Source of the DNA: Panulirus ornatus
Taxonomy: Eukaryota; Arthropoda; Malacostraca; Decapoda; Palinuridae
Length of the DNA stretch: 64,000 bases
Direction: 5' to 3'
Assembly: GCF_036320965.1 (NCBI RefSeq)
Contig: NC_092225.1
Span: 2,654,183 to 2,718,182 of the forward strand
In this document: positions 45,751-63,955 of the stretch, piece after piece
How the letters are laid out: every line of letters starts with the position of its first letter
How positions within the stretch are numbered: the stretch's first letter is position 1
Notes under the pieces: model-generated
What the model saw: the letters and a program-made list of their open reading frames with translations, nothing else
Told to the model about the DNA's origin: nothing
The model's database searches: none
Position numbers and translations under genes: made by a program

Positions 45751-45993
45751 TTCTTTTTCTTTTTTCAAACTATTCGCCATTTCCCGCATCAGCGAGGTAG
45801 CGTTAAGAACAGAGGACTGAGCCTCCGAGGGACTACCCTCACCCGGCCCAATTCTCTGTTCCTTCCTTTGGAAAATTAAAAAAAAAACGAGAGGGGAGGA
45901 TTTCCAGCCCCCCGCTCCCTCCCCTTTTAGTCGCCTTCTACGACACGCAGGGAATACGTGGGAAGTATTCTTCATCCCCTATCCCCAGGGATA
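45751..45993 (-). mobile_element. SINE-like element, full copy, minus strand
   Basis: Plus strand reads ACTATTCGCCATTTCCCGC, ATCAGCGAGGTAGCGTTAAG, GAGCCTCCGAGGG, TTTGGAAAATT and CGAGAGGGGAGGATTTCCAG to ATCCCCTATCCCCAGGGAT. This is the complete element in minus orientation. An 18-bp TA tract separates its tail from the tail of the plus-strand LINE before it (tail to tail). Confidence 0.9.

Positions 45994-46079
<86 letters not shown>
45994..46079. repeat. (TA)n microsatellite
   Basis: About 40 TA units between the SINE 5' end and the next LINE. Confidence 0.97.
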
Positions 46080-46081
<2 letters not shown>

Positions 46082-46839
46082 GTTTCCCATTTTAGAAAGT
46101 TAAAAAAAAAGTGGAAGTGGATCATAGGGTGGGGGAGGGGGCGAAAATCCTTGAAGCCTTGAAGAATGTGTGGAAGTCGAGAACATTATCTCGGAAAGCA
46201 AAAATGGGTATGTTTGAAGGAATAGTGATTCCATCAATTTTGTATGGTTGCGAGGCGTGGGCTATCGATAGAGTTGTGCGCAGGAGGGTGGATGTGCTGG
46301 AAATGAGATGTTTGAGGACAATGTGTGGTGTGAGGTGGTTTGATCGAGTAAGTAACGTAAGGGTAAGAGAGATGTGTGGAAATAAATAGAGCGTGGTTGA
46401 GAGAGCAGAAGAGGGTGTTTTGAAATGGTTTGGGCACATGGAGAGAATGAGTAAGGAAAGATTGACCAAGAGGATATATGTGTCGGAGGTGGAGGGAACG
46501 AGGATAAGTGGGAGACCAAATTGGAGGTGGAAAGATGGAGTGAAAAAGATTTTGTGTGATCGGGGCCTGAACATGCAGGAGGGTGAAAGGAGGGCAAGGG
46601 ATAGAGTGAATTGGATCGATGTGGTATACCGGGGTTGACGTGCTGTCAGTGGATTGAATCAGGGCATGTGAAGCGTCTGGGGTAAACCATGGAAAGCTGT
46701 GTAGGTATGTATATTTGCGTGTGTAGACGTATGTATGTACATGTGTATGGGGGTGGGTTGGGCCATTTCTTTCGTCTGTTTCCTTGCGCTACCTCGCAAA
46801 CGCGGGAGACAGCGACAAAGCAAAAAAAAAAAAAGAAAA

Positions 46840-46848
<9 letters not shown>
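46080..46848 (+). mobile_element. RTE-like LINE 3' copy with inverted leader piece
   Basis: 46,080-46,101 (CTGTTTCCCATTTTAGAAAG) is the family 5' leader in minus orientation. After an A run, 46,111 onward is the plus-strand C-terminal region ([20 protein letters not shown]) to the TGA at 46,636-46,638, UTR, tail and poly-A. One nonsense change, AAA to TAG-type, lies at 46,387-46,389 after REMCGNK. Confidence 0.88.

Positions 46849-46932
<84 letters not shown>
46849..46932. repeat. (TA)n microsatellite
   Basis: TA tract between two LINE tails facing each other. Confidence 0.96.
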
Positions 46933-50540
<3,608 letters not shown>

Positions 50541-50542
50541 TG

Positions 50543-50544
<2 letters not shown>

Positions 50545-50623
<79 letters not shown>
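50545..50623. repeat. (TA)n between LINE 5' ends
   Basis: About 38 TA units joining the 5' leader of the minus-strand copy to the 5'-truncated plus-strand copy. Confidence 0.97.
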
Positions 50624-50625
<2 letters not shown>

Positions 50626-50986
50626 TGAGAGGCAAGTGTTTTGGGAGCAGCTGAATGAGTGTGTTAGTGGTTTTGATGCACGAGACCGGGTTATAGTGTT
50701 GGGTGATTTGAATGCAAAGGTGAGTACTGTGGCAGTTGAGGGAATAATTGGTATACATGGGGTGTTCAGTGTTGTAAATGGAAATGGTGAAGAGCTTGTA
50801 GATTTATGTGCTGAAAAAGGACTGATGATTGTGAATACCTGGTTTAAAAAGCGAGATATACATAAGTATACTTATGTAAGTAGGAGAGATGGCCAGAGAG
50901 CGTTGTTGGATTACGTGTTAATTGACAGGCGCGCGAAAGAGAGACTTTTGGATGTTAATGTGATGAAAGGTGCAACTAGAGGCTAG
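50624..50986 (+). pseudogene. APE-type endonuclease end, catalytic motif deleted
   Basis: The coding piece holds VIVLGDLNAKVSTVAVEGII (GDLN motif, one of the metal and phosphate-binding segments), VNTWFKKRDIHKYTYVSRRD and [20 protein letters not shown], ending MKGATRG then TAG. Other copies (49,725 and 63,600 regions) continue MSDHYL, which carries the catalytic Asp-His pair of the fold. Here that segment is missing, so target nicking would be lost even if the stop were read through. The Ile-Tyr run in front of it comes from (TA)n and is not protein. Confidence 0.85.
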
Positions 50987-53197
50987 ATGAAGATTTGTAT
51001 GGGTTTCCAGAAAAGAAGAGTGAATGTTGGGGTGAAGAGGGTGGTAAGAGTAAGTGAGCTTGGGAAGGAGACTTGTGTGAGGAAGTACCAGGAGAGACTG
51101 AGTACAGAATGGAAAAAGGTGAGAACAATGGAAGTAAGGGGAGTGGGGGAGGAATGGGATGTATTTAGGGAATCAGTGATGGATTGCGCAAAAGATGCTT
51201 GTGGCATGAGAAGAGTGGGAGGTGGGTTGATTAGAAAGGGTAGTGAGTGGTGGGATGAAGAAGTAAGAGTATTAGGGAAAGAGAAGAGAGAGGCATTTAG
51301 CCGATTTTTGCAGGGAAAAAATGCAATTGAGTGGGAGACTTATAAAAGAAAGAGACAGGAGGTCAAGAGAAAGGTGCAAGAGGTGAGAAAAAGGGCAAAT
51401 GAGAGTTGGGGTGAGAGAGTATCATTAAATTTTAGGGAGAATAAAAAGATGTTCTGGAAGGAGGTAAATAAAGTGCGTAAGACAAGGGAGCAAATGGGAA
51501 CTTCAGTGAAGGGCGCAAATGGGGAGGTGATAACAAGTAGTGGTGATGTTAGAAGGAGATGGAGTGAGTATTTTGAAGGTTTGTTGAATGTGTTTGATGA
51601 TAGAGTGGCAGATATAGGGTGCTTTGGTCGAGGTGGTGTGCAAAGTGCGAGGGTTAGGGAAAATGATTTGGTAAACAGAGAAGAGGTAGTAAAAGCTTTG
51701 CGGAAGAGTAAAGCCGGCAAGGCAGCAGGTTTGGATGGTATTGCAGTGGAATTTATTAAAAAAGTGGGTGACTGTATTGTTGACTGGTTGGTAAGGTTAT
51801 TTAATGTATGTATGACTCATGGTGAGGTGCCTGAGGATTGGCGGAATGCGTGCATAGTGCCATTGTACAAAGGCAAAGGGGATAAGAGTGAGTGCTCAAA
51901 TTACAGAGGTATAAGTTTGTTGAGTATTCCTGGCAAATTGTATGGGAGGGTATTGATTGAGAGGGTGAAGGCATGTACAGAGCATCAGATTGTGGAAGAG
52001 CAGTGTGGTTTCAGAAGTGGTAGAGGATGTGTGGATCAGGTGTTTGCTTTGAAGAATGTATGTGAGAAATACTTAGAAAAGCAAATGGATTTGTATGTAG
52101 CATTTATGGATCTGGAGAAGGCATATGATAGAGTTGATAGAGATGCTCTGTGGAAGGTATTAAGAATATATGGTGTGGGAGGAAAGTTGTTAGAAGCAGT
52201 GAAAAGTTTTTATCGAGGATGTAAGGCATGTGTACGTGTAGGAAGAGAGGAAAGTGATTGGTTCTCAGTGAATGTAGGTTTGCGGCAGGGGTGTGTGATG
52301 TCTCCATGGTTGTTTAACTTGTTTATGGATGGGGTTGTTAGGGAGGTGAATGCAAGAGTTTTGGAAAGAGGGGCAAGGATGAAGTCTGTTGGGGATGAGA
52401 GAGCTTGGGAAGTGAGTCAGTTGTTGTTCGCTGATGATACAGCGCCGGTGGCTGATTCATATGAGAAACTGCAGAAGCTGGTGACTGAGTTTGGTAAAGT
52501 GTGTGAAAGAAGAAAGTTAAGAGTAAATGTGAATAAGAGCAAGGTTATTAGGTACAGTAGGGTTGAGGGTCAAGTCAATTGGGAGGTGAGTTTGAATGGA
52601 GAAAAACTGGAGGAAGTGAAGTGTTTTAGATATCTGGCAGTGGATCTGGCAGCGGATGGAAACATGGAAGCGGAAGTGGATCATAGGGTGGGGGAGGGGG
52701 CGAAAATTCTGGGAGCCTTGAAGAATGTGTGGAAGTCGAGAACATTATCTCGGAAAGCAAAAATGGGTATTTTTGAAGGAATAGTGGTTCCAACAATGTT
52801 GTATGGTTGCGAGGCGTGGACTATGGATAGAGTTGTGCGCAGGAGGATGGATGTGCTGGAAATGAGATGTTTGAGGACAATGTGTGGTGTGAGGTGGTTT
52901 GATCGAGTAAGTAACGTAAGGGTAAGAGAGATGTGTGGAAATAAAAAGAGCGTGGTTGAGAGAGCAGAAGAGGGTGTTTTGAAATGGTTTGGTCACATGG
53001 AGAGAATGAGTGAGGAAAGATTGACCAAGAGGATATATGTGTCGGAGGTGAAGGGAACGAGGAGAAGAGGAATACCAAATTGGAGGTGGAAAGATGGAGT
53101 GAAAAAGATTTTGTGTGATCGGGGCCTGAACATGCAGGAGGGTGAAAGGAGGGCAAGGAATAGAGTGAATTGGAGCGATGTGGTATACCGGGGTTGA
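50987..53197 (+). CDS. RTE-clade reverse transcriptase ORF (736 aa)
   Basis: This is the longest open frame in the window. The start shown is the first Met after the break. The true family protein begins further upstream. Order: post-endonuclease KICMGFQKRRVNVGVKR (1-18), basic linker with VRKYQERLSTEWKKVRT (about 31-47) and WWDEEVRVLGKEKREAF (about 88-104), a charged coiled-coil-like stretch (105-200), pre-[22 protein letters not shown] (about 230-249), [20 protein letters not shown] (about 282-301), motif [21 protein letters not shown] (about 373-392), [19 protein letters not shown] (about 431-449), motif [14 protein letters not shown] (about 479-491, with Pro for the usual Leu), and the C-terminal region with [16 protein letters not shown] and a final [12 protein letters not shown]. 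No His/Cys zinc finger is obvious. The RT residues needed for catalysis are present. Confidence 0.85.
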   Translation: MKICMGFQKRRVNVGVKRVVRVSELGKETCVRKYQERLSTEWKKVRTMEVRGVGEEWDVFRESVMDCAKDACGMRRVGGGLIRKGSEWWDEEVRVLGKEKREAFSRFLQGKNAIEWETYKRKRQEVKRKVQEVRKRANESWGERVSLNFRENKKMFWKEVNKVRKTREQMGTSVKGANGEVITSSGDVRRRWSEYFEGLLNVFDDRVADIGCFGRGGVQSARVRENDLVNREEVVKALRKSKAGKAAGLDGIAVEFIKKVGDCIVDWLVRLFNVCMTHGEVPEDWRNACIVPLYKGKGDKSECSNYRGISLLSIPGKLYGRVLIERVKACTEHQIVEEQCGFRSGRGCVDQVFALKNVCEKYLEKQMDLYVAFMDLEKAYDRVDRDALWKVLRIYGVGGKLLEAVKSFYRGCKACVRVGREESDWFSVNVGLRQGCVMSPWLFNLFMDGVVREVNARVLERGARMKSVGDERAWEVSQLLFADDTAPVADSYEKLQKLVTEFGKVCERRKLRVNVNKSKVIRYSRVEGQVNWEVSLNGEKLEEVKCFRYLAVDLAADGNMEAEVDHRVGEGAKILGALKNVWKSRTLSRKAKMGIFEGIVVPTMLYGCEAWTMDRVVRRRMDVLEMRCLRTMCGVRWFDRVSNVRVREMCGNKKSVVERAEEGVLKWFGHMERMSEERLTKRIYVSEVKGTRRRGIPNWRWKDGVKKILCDRGLNMQEGERRARNRVNWSDVVYRG

Positions 53198-53379
53198 CGT
53201 GCTGTCAGTGGATTGAATCAAGGCATGTGAAGCGTCTGGGGTAAACCATGGAAAGCTGTGTAGGTATGTATATTTGCGTGTGTGGACGTATGTATATACA
53301 TGTGTATCGGGGTGGGTTGGGCCATTTCTTTCGTCTGTTTCCTTGCGCTACCTCGCAAACGCGGGAGACAGCGGCAAAA

Positions 53380-53396
<17 letters not shown>

Positions 53397-53460
<64 letters not shown>
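53397..53460. repeat. (TA)n microsatellite
   Basis: TA tract after the LINE poly-A, ending in unique sequence. Confidence 0.97.
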
Positions 53461-53462
<2 letters not shown>

Positions 53463-53675
53463 TTCTTTTAGAAATAAGGAATCACCTTTTTCATTATGTG
53501 TCCAGTAATCGTATTGTAGATCCATTTTCAGTGACGTCTGTCTTTCGAGGTTCTTGCTTGTTGTGGGTCAGGCAGCGGCAGGCCGCCTTAACTTGATATC
53601 TTTGTCACCTTAGCTGGAAAGCAATGTTGAGTGTCTTATGAGTACACCTGCTCTCAAAAGAAAATTAGAAGTAAT

Positions 53676-54800
53676 ATCTTTCAAGATGGCTAGGGAAGTT
53701 TCAGAACTATTTAGCGAGATAACTTTCGAAGTTTCAGAATCTCTTTGTGTGATGGCTGACGAAGGTTCAGAGCCATTTCAAGTGATAGTTGACGAAGCTT
53801 CAGAACTTATTTATATGATGGTTGACGAAGCTTCAGATCCTTTTCATAAGATGCCTGGCAAAGCTTTAGAACTGTTCTACATGATTATTGACAAAGATTT
53901 AGAACTGTTCTACATGATTATTGACAAAGATTTAGAACTGTTCTACATGATTTTTGACAAAGATTTAGAACTGTTCTACATGATTGTTGACAAAGATTTA
54001 GATATGTGTTCTACATAATTGTTGACAAAGATTTAGAACTGTTCTACATGATTGTTGACAAAGATTTAGAACTCTTGTACATGATTGTTGACAAAGATTT
54101 AGAAATGAGTTCTATATGATTGTTGACAGAGATTTAGAACTGTTCTACATGATTGTTGACAAAGATTTAGAACTGTTCTACATAATTGTTGGAGGTTTAG
54201 AACTGTTCTACATGATTGTTGACGAAGATTTAGAACTGTTCTACATAATTGTTGAAGGTTTAGAACTGTTCTACATGATTGTTGACGAAGATTTAGAACT
54301 GTTCTACATGATTGTTGACGAAGATTTAGAACTGTTCTACATGATTGTTGACAAAGATTTAGAACTGTTCTACATAATTGTTGGAGGTTTAGAACTGTTC
54401 TACATGATTGTTGACGAAGATTTAGAACTGCTCTACATAAATGTTGAAGGTTTAGAACTGTTCTACATGATTGTTGACAAAGATTTAGAACTGCTCTACA
54501 TAATTGTTGAAGGTTTAGAACTGTTCTACATGATTGTTGACAAAGATTTAGAACTGTTCTGCATGATTGTTGAAGGTTTAGTATTGTTCTACATAATTGT
54601 TGACGAAGGTTTAGAACTGTTCTACATGATTGAAGACGAAGCTTGAGAGTTATTTCACAAGATGGTTGACGAAGTTTCAGAGCTGTTTAACATCACGTCT
54701 ACAGAAGGTTCTGAACCTTTTGTACATGATGGTTATCGAGGTTTGAAAGCCCTCAGGACGATGGCTGAAGAAGATTTAAAAACTTTCTTTATAACTAACA
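53676..54800 (+). repeat. 33-bp tandem repeat with open reading frame
   Basis: Unit of about 33 bp (GATTTAGAACTGTTCTACAT, GATTGTTGACAAA), with 27-30 bp variants lacking part of the last triplets (GTTGGAGGT, GTTGAAGGT). The centre (53,870-54,620) is nearly uniform, while both flanks (53,676-53,870 and 54,650-54,800) are diverged copies. Frames 53,638-54,018 and 54,116-54,646 are open and give LELFYMIVDKD/VDED/VEG repeats. Two 2-nt insertions (near 54,006 and 54,106) shift the frame between them. No signal peptide, splice context or known family was recognised. Confidence 0.85.
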
Positions 54801-55125
54801 AGCTTTTAAACTCTCAGGATCGAGGTTTGCTGATCCAGTAGAAGAGCAGAATTCTTCGTTTCAAACAACACATTTTGATGAAGTATACTCAGTAAAAGTA
54901 CGCCTTTGTGACTAACATTACCCTTGCCCAAGACACCCTAAGTAAGTGTCTATCATGTTAAACTACCATTTGTTAACTACCGACACGCCCTGCATGACAG
55001 TCTAACATGCTAAATTGCACAGTCCTCATCCACAACACTCTTTGTTAAATTCTAAAATGTTAACTAACCTTATCCTCATCCATCACTCTCTAAGGGTTAA
55101 AGAGGTGCGATGTTTAGGTGATCAA
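54801..55125. other. Unique sequence, no gene seen
   Basis: Degenerate recurrences of TCTAACATGCTAAA and GTTAACTACC words are visible. No gene. Confidence 0.4.
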
Positions 55126-55127
55126 GC

Positions 55128-55211
55128 ATGACGAGACCCGGTACCTCGACCATGGTGACGAGACCCGGTACCTCGACCATGGTGACGAGACCCGGTACCT
55201 CGACCATGGTC
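55128..55211. repeat. 27-bp perfect tandem repeat, three copies
   Basis: Three identical copies of GACGAGACCCGGTACC then TCGACCATGGT. Each holds the palindromes GGTACC and CCATGG. Confidence 0.95.
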
Positions 55212-55261
55212 TCCCTCTCCTCCCCTCCCCCGGACCAGCTGGTGTGGGTTCACCTATACCT

Positions 55262-55265
<4 letters not shown>

Positions 55266-55341
<76 letters not shown>
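55266..55341. repeat. (GA)n microsatellite
   Basis: About 38 pure GA units. Confidence 0.98.
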
Positions 55342-55348
<7 letters not shown>

Positions 55349-55510
55349 AAGTACCTAAAAGATTTTTGCCAAAAAAGCAAGGCTAGCGTTTAGCGCTCAC
55401 CGCCTACCACCGGAAAATGTAGTTACGAAGAACGAGTGATTTGAGTTACGTTCTGTCTAGTGTTATGTATGAGAGGGAGAGAATATGACGTTTTACAGCC
55501 ACTGTGCCAC

Positions 55511-56856
<1,346 letters not shown>

Positions 56857-56859
56857 GAG

Positions 56860-58392
56860 AGGATATGGAAGGGTTTTGATTGAGAGGGTGAAGGCATGTA
56901 CAGAGCGTTATATTGGTGAAGAGTAATGCGGTTTCAGTTGTAAAGGATGTGTGGATAAGGTGTTTCCTCTGAAGAATGTATGTGAGAAATCTTAGAAAAA
57001 CGAATGGAATTGTACCTAGCATTTATGGATCTGGAGAAGACATATGATAGAATTAATAGAAATGCTTTGTGGAAGGTATTAAAAGTATATGAATCTGGGA
57101 GGTAAGTTACTAGAGGCAGTGAAAAGGATTTATCGAGGATGTAAGGCATGTGTACGAGTAGAAAGAGAGGAAAGTGACTAGTTATCAGGTGAAGGTCGGA
57201 TTGTAGCAGGGGTGTGTGATTTTTCCATGGTTGTTTAATTTGTTTATGGATGGGGTTATGGAGGTGAATACAAGAGTTTTGGAGAGAGAGGCAAGTATGC
57301 AGTCTGTTGTGAATGAGAGGTCTTGGGAAGTGAGTCAGTTGTTGTTCGCTGATGATACAGAGCTGGTGGCTGATTCGGGTGAGAAACTGCAGAAGCTGGT
57401 GATTGAGTTTGGTAAAGTGCGTGAAAGAAGAAAGCTGCGAGTAAATGTGAATAAGAGCAAGGTTATTAGGTACAGTAGGGCTGAGGGACAATTCATCTGG
57501 GAGGTAAGTTTGAATGGAGAAAAACTGGAGGAAGTGAAGTGTTTTAGATATCTGGGAGTGGATTTGGCAGCAGATGGAACCATGGAAGCGGAAGTTAGTC
57601 ACAGGGTGGGGGAGGGGGCGAAAGTTCTGGGAGTGTTGAAGAATGTGTGGAAGGCGAGAACATTATCTCGGAAAGCAAAAATGGGTATGTTTAAAGGAAT
57701 AGTAGTTCCAACAATGTTATGTTTTTGCGAGGCGTGGGCTATAGATAGGGTTGTGCGGAGGGTGGATGTGTTGCAAGAAAAGATGTTTGAGGACAATATG
57801 TGGTGTGAGGTGGTTTGATCGGTAAGTAATGAAAGGTAAGAGAGACGTGTGGTAATAAAAAGAATGTGGTTGAGGGAGCAGAAGGTGTATTGAAATGGTT
57901 TGGTCACATGGAGAGAATGAGAGAGGAAAGATTGACAAAGAGGATATATATGTCAGAGGTGAAGGGAACGAGAAGTGAGAGACCAAACTGCAGGTGGAAG
58001 GATGGAGTGAAAAAGATTTTGAGTGATCGGGGCCTGAACATGCAGGAGGGTGAAAGGCGTTCAAGGAATAGAGTGAATTGGAACGATGTGGTATACCTGG
58101 ATCGACGTGCTGTCAGTGGATTCAGCCAGGGAATGTGAAGCGTCTCAGGTAAACCATGGAATGTTTTGTGGGGCCTGAATGCAGAAAGGGAGCTGTGGTA
58201 TCGGTGCATTATACATGACAGCTAGAGAGTGAGTGTGAACGAATGTGGCCTTTGTTGTTTTTCCCTAGCGCTACCTCGTGCACGTGCGGGTGTAGGGAGG
58301 TTGTTATTTCATGTGTGGAAAGGCGACGGGAATGAATGAAGGCAGCAAGTACGAATTATGTACATGTGTTTATATGTATATGTCTGTGTATG
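56860..58392 (+). mobile_element. RTE-like LINE copy, type II, diverged
   Basis: Begins within the [11 protein letters not shown] block (GGATATGGAAGGGTTTTGAT), passes motif A in shifted frame (near 57,010-57,080), motif C LLFADDTELVADS (57,340-57,380) and the C-terminal region with several shifts. It ends VVYLDRRAVSGFSQGM with a stop at 58,136-58,138. The type II UTR follows (CTGAATGCAGAAAGGGAGC, CATGACAGCTAGAGAG, CCCTAGCGCTACCTCG, GGAATGAATGAAGGCAGC, TATGTCTGTGTATGAATA), then (TA)n. Confidence 0.9.
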
Positions 58393-58516
<124 letters not shown>

Positions 58517-60526
58517 TAGGTGAAAAAAAGGGCAAATGAGAGTTGGGGTGAGAGAGTATCATTAAATTTTAGGGAGAATAAAAAGATGTTCTGGAAGGAG
58601 GTAAATAAAGTGCGTAAGACAAGGGAGCAAATGGGAACTTCAGTGAAGGGCGCAAATGGGGAGGTGATAACAAGTAGTGGTGATGTGAGAAGGAGATGGA
58701 GTGAGTATTTTGAAGGTTTCTTGAATGTGTTTGATGATAGAGTGGCAGATATAGGTGTTTTGGTCGAGGTGGTGTGCAAAGTGAGAGGGTTAGGGAAAAT
58801 GATTTGGTAAACAGAGAAGAGGTAGTGAAAGCTTTGCGGAAGATGAAAGCCGGCAAGGCAGCAGGTTTGGATGGTATTGCAGTGGAATTTATTAAAAAAG
58901 GGGGTGACTGTATTGTTGACTGGTTGGTAAGGTTATTTAATGTATGTATGACTCATGGTGAGGTGCCTGAGGATTGGCGGAATGCGTGCATAGTGCCATT
59001 GTACAAAGGCAAAGGGGATAAGAGTGAGTGCTCAAATTACAGAGGTATAAGTTTGTTGAGTATTCCTGGTAAATTATATGGGAGGATATTGATTGAGAGG
59101 GTGAAGGCATGTACAGAGCATCAGATTGGGGAAGAGCAGTGTGGTTTCAGAAGTGGTAGAGGATGTGTGGATCAGGTGTTTGCTTTGAAGAATGTATGTG
59201 AGAAATACTTAGAAAAGCAAATGCATTTGTATGTAGCATTTATGGATCTGGAGAAGGCATATGATAGAGTTGATAGAGATGCTCTGTGGAAGGTATTAAG
59301 AATATATGGTGTGGGAGGAAAGTTGTTAGAAGCAGTGAAAAGTTTTTATCGAGGATGTAAGGCATGTGTACGTGTAGGAAGAGAGGAAAGTGATTGGTTC
59401 TCAGTGAATGTAGGTTTGCGGCAGGGGTGTGTGATGTCTCCATGGTTGTTTAATTTGTTTATGGATGGGGTTGTTAGGGAGGTAAATGCAAGAGTTTTGG
59501 AAAGAGGGGCAAGTATGAAGTCTGTTGGGGATGAGAGAGCTTGGGAAGTGAGTCAGTTGTTGTTCGCTGATGATACAGCGCTGGTGGCTGATTCATGTGA
59601 GAAACTGCAGAAGCTGGTGACTGAGTTTGGTAAAGTGTGTGGAAGAAGAAAGTTAAGAGTAAATGTGAATAAGAGCAAGGTTATTAGGTACAGTAGGGTT
59701 GAGGGTCAAGTCAATTGGGAGGTGAGTTTGAATGGAGAAAAACTGGAGGAAGTGAAGTGTTTTAGATATCTGGGAGTGGATCTGGCAGCGGATGGAACCA
59801 TGGAAGCGGAAGTAGATCATAGGGTGGGGGAGGGGGCGAAAATTCTGGGGGCCTTGAAGAATGTGAGGAAGTCGAGAACATTATCTCGGAAAGCAAAAAT
59901 GGGTATGTTTGAAGGAATAGTGGTTTCAACAATGTTGTATGGTTGCGAGGCGTGGGCTATGGATAGAGTTGTGCGCAGGAGGATGGATGTGCTGGAAATG
60001 AGATGTTTGAGGACAATGTGTGGTGTGAGGTGGTTTGATCGAGTGAGTAACGTAAGGGTAAGAGAGATGTGTGGAAATAAAAAGAGCGTGGTTGAGAGAG
60101 CGGAAGAGGGTGTTTTGAAGTGGTTTGGGCACATGGAGAGGATGAGTGAGGAAAGATTGACCAAGAGGATATATGTGTCGGAGGTGGAGGGAGCAAGGAG
60201 AAGAGGGAGACCAAATTGGAGGTGGAAAGATGGAGTGAAAAAGATTTTGTGTGATCGGGGCCTGAACATGCAGGAGGGTGAAAGGAGGTCAAGGAATAGA
60301 GTGAATTGGAGCGATGTGGTATACCGGGGTTGACGTGCTGTCAGTGGATTGAATCAAGGCATGCGAAGCGTCTGGGGTAAACCATGGAAAGCTGTGTAGG
60401 TATGTATATTTGCGTGTGTGGACGTATGTATATACATGTGTATGGGGGGGGGGGGGCCATTTCTTTCGTCTGTTTCCTTGCGCTACCTCGCAAACGCGGG
60501 AGACAGCGACAAAGTATAAAAAAAGA

Positions 60527-60529
<3 letters not shown>
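58517..60529 (+). mobile_element. RTE-like LINE copy, type I, near-intact RT part
   Basis: Begins in the coiled-coil-like linker ([20 protein letters not shown]). One base is missing near 58,755 (GATATAGGTGTTTTGG against the usual GATATAGGGTGTTTTGG), after which 519 codons run open to the TGA at 60,331-60,333. Type I UTR, tail and A-rich end follow. Confidence 0.94.
58774..60333 (+). CDS. RTE-clade reverse transcriptase ORF (519 aa)
   Basis: Covers the same region as the ORF at 43,963-45,522 and is nearly identical to it. It has pre-[22 protein letters not shown], motif [21 protein letters not shown] (about 156-175), motif [14 protein letters not shown] (about 262-274), and a C-terminal region ending [12 protein letters not shown]. 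Unique changes include MHLY for MDLY before motif A and NVRKSRTL for NVWKSRTL. The catalytic residues are intact. The endonuclease and linker are lost through 5' truncation and a one-base deletion, so the copy cannot move by itself. Confidence 0.82.
   Translation: MQSERVRENDLVNREEVVKALRKMKAGKAAGLDGIAVEFIKKGGDCIVDWLVRLFNVCMTHGEVPEDWRNACIVPLYKGKGDKSECSNYRGISLLSIPGKLYGRILIERVKACTEHQIGEEQCGFRSGRGCVDQVFALKNVCEKYLEKQMHLYVAFMDLEKAYDRVDRDALWKVLRIYGVGGKLLEAVKSFYRGCKACVRVGREESDWFSVNVGLRQGCVMSPWLFNLFMDGVVREVNARVLERGASMKSVGDERAWEVSQLLFADDTALVADSCEKLQKLVTEFGKVCGRRKLRVNVNKSKVIRYSRVEGQVNWEVSLNGEKLEEVKCFRYLGVDLAADGTMEAEVDHRVGEGAKILGALKNVRKSRTLSRKAKMGMFEGIVVSTMLYGCEAWAMDRVVRRRMDVLEMRCLRTMCGVRWFDRVSNVRVREMCGNKKSVVERAEEGVLKWFGHMERMSEERLTKRIYVSEVEGARRRGRPNWRWKDGVKKILCDRGLNMQEGERRSRNRVNWSDVVYRG

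Positions 60530-60575
<46 letters not shown>
60530..60575. repeat. (TA)n between two LINE tails
   Basis: About 23 TA units between a plus-strand tail and a minus-strand tail (tail to tail). Confidence 0.96.
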
Positions 60576-63676
<3,101 letters not shown>

Positions 63677-63689
63677 AAGAAGAAGAAAA

Positions 63690-63701
63690 AAAAAAAAGAA
63701 A

Positions 63702-63800
<99 letters not shown>

Positions 63801-63955
63801 TTTTTTTCATTCATTTCAAGCTAGAAGATTCAGTTTTCTAAATTGTTTCTTACATTTTGATATGTATATATATGTATGTGTGTGTGTGTGTGTGTGTATA
63901 TGTGCCTATGTATGTGTATGTGTGTGTATGTGTATATGTATATATATATGTATAT
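63690..63955. repeat. (TA)n and mixed TA/TG repeats
   Basis: TA to 63,797, about 40 bp of unique sequence, then GT and TATG-rich repeats to 63,955. Confidence 0.93.

Larger units (their letters stand above)
50624..53396 (+). mobile_element. RTE-like LINE copy, type I, best RT frame
   Basis: Starts inside the endonuclease ([20 protein letters not shown]) and continues to the TGA at 53,195-53,197, type I UTR, tail and poly-A. The only visible break is at 50,984-50,986, where a short deletion leaves GCTAG and removes the MSDHYLLEAK-like end of the endonuclease. Confidence 0.94.
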
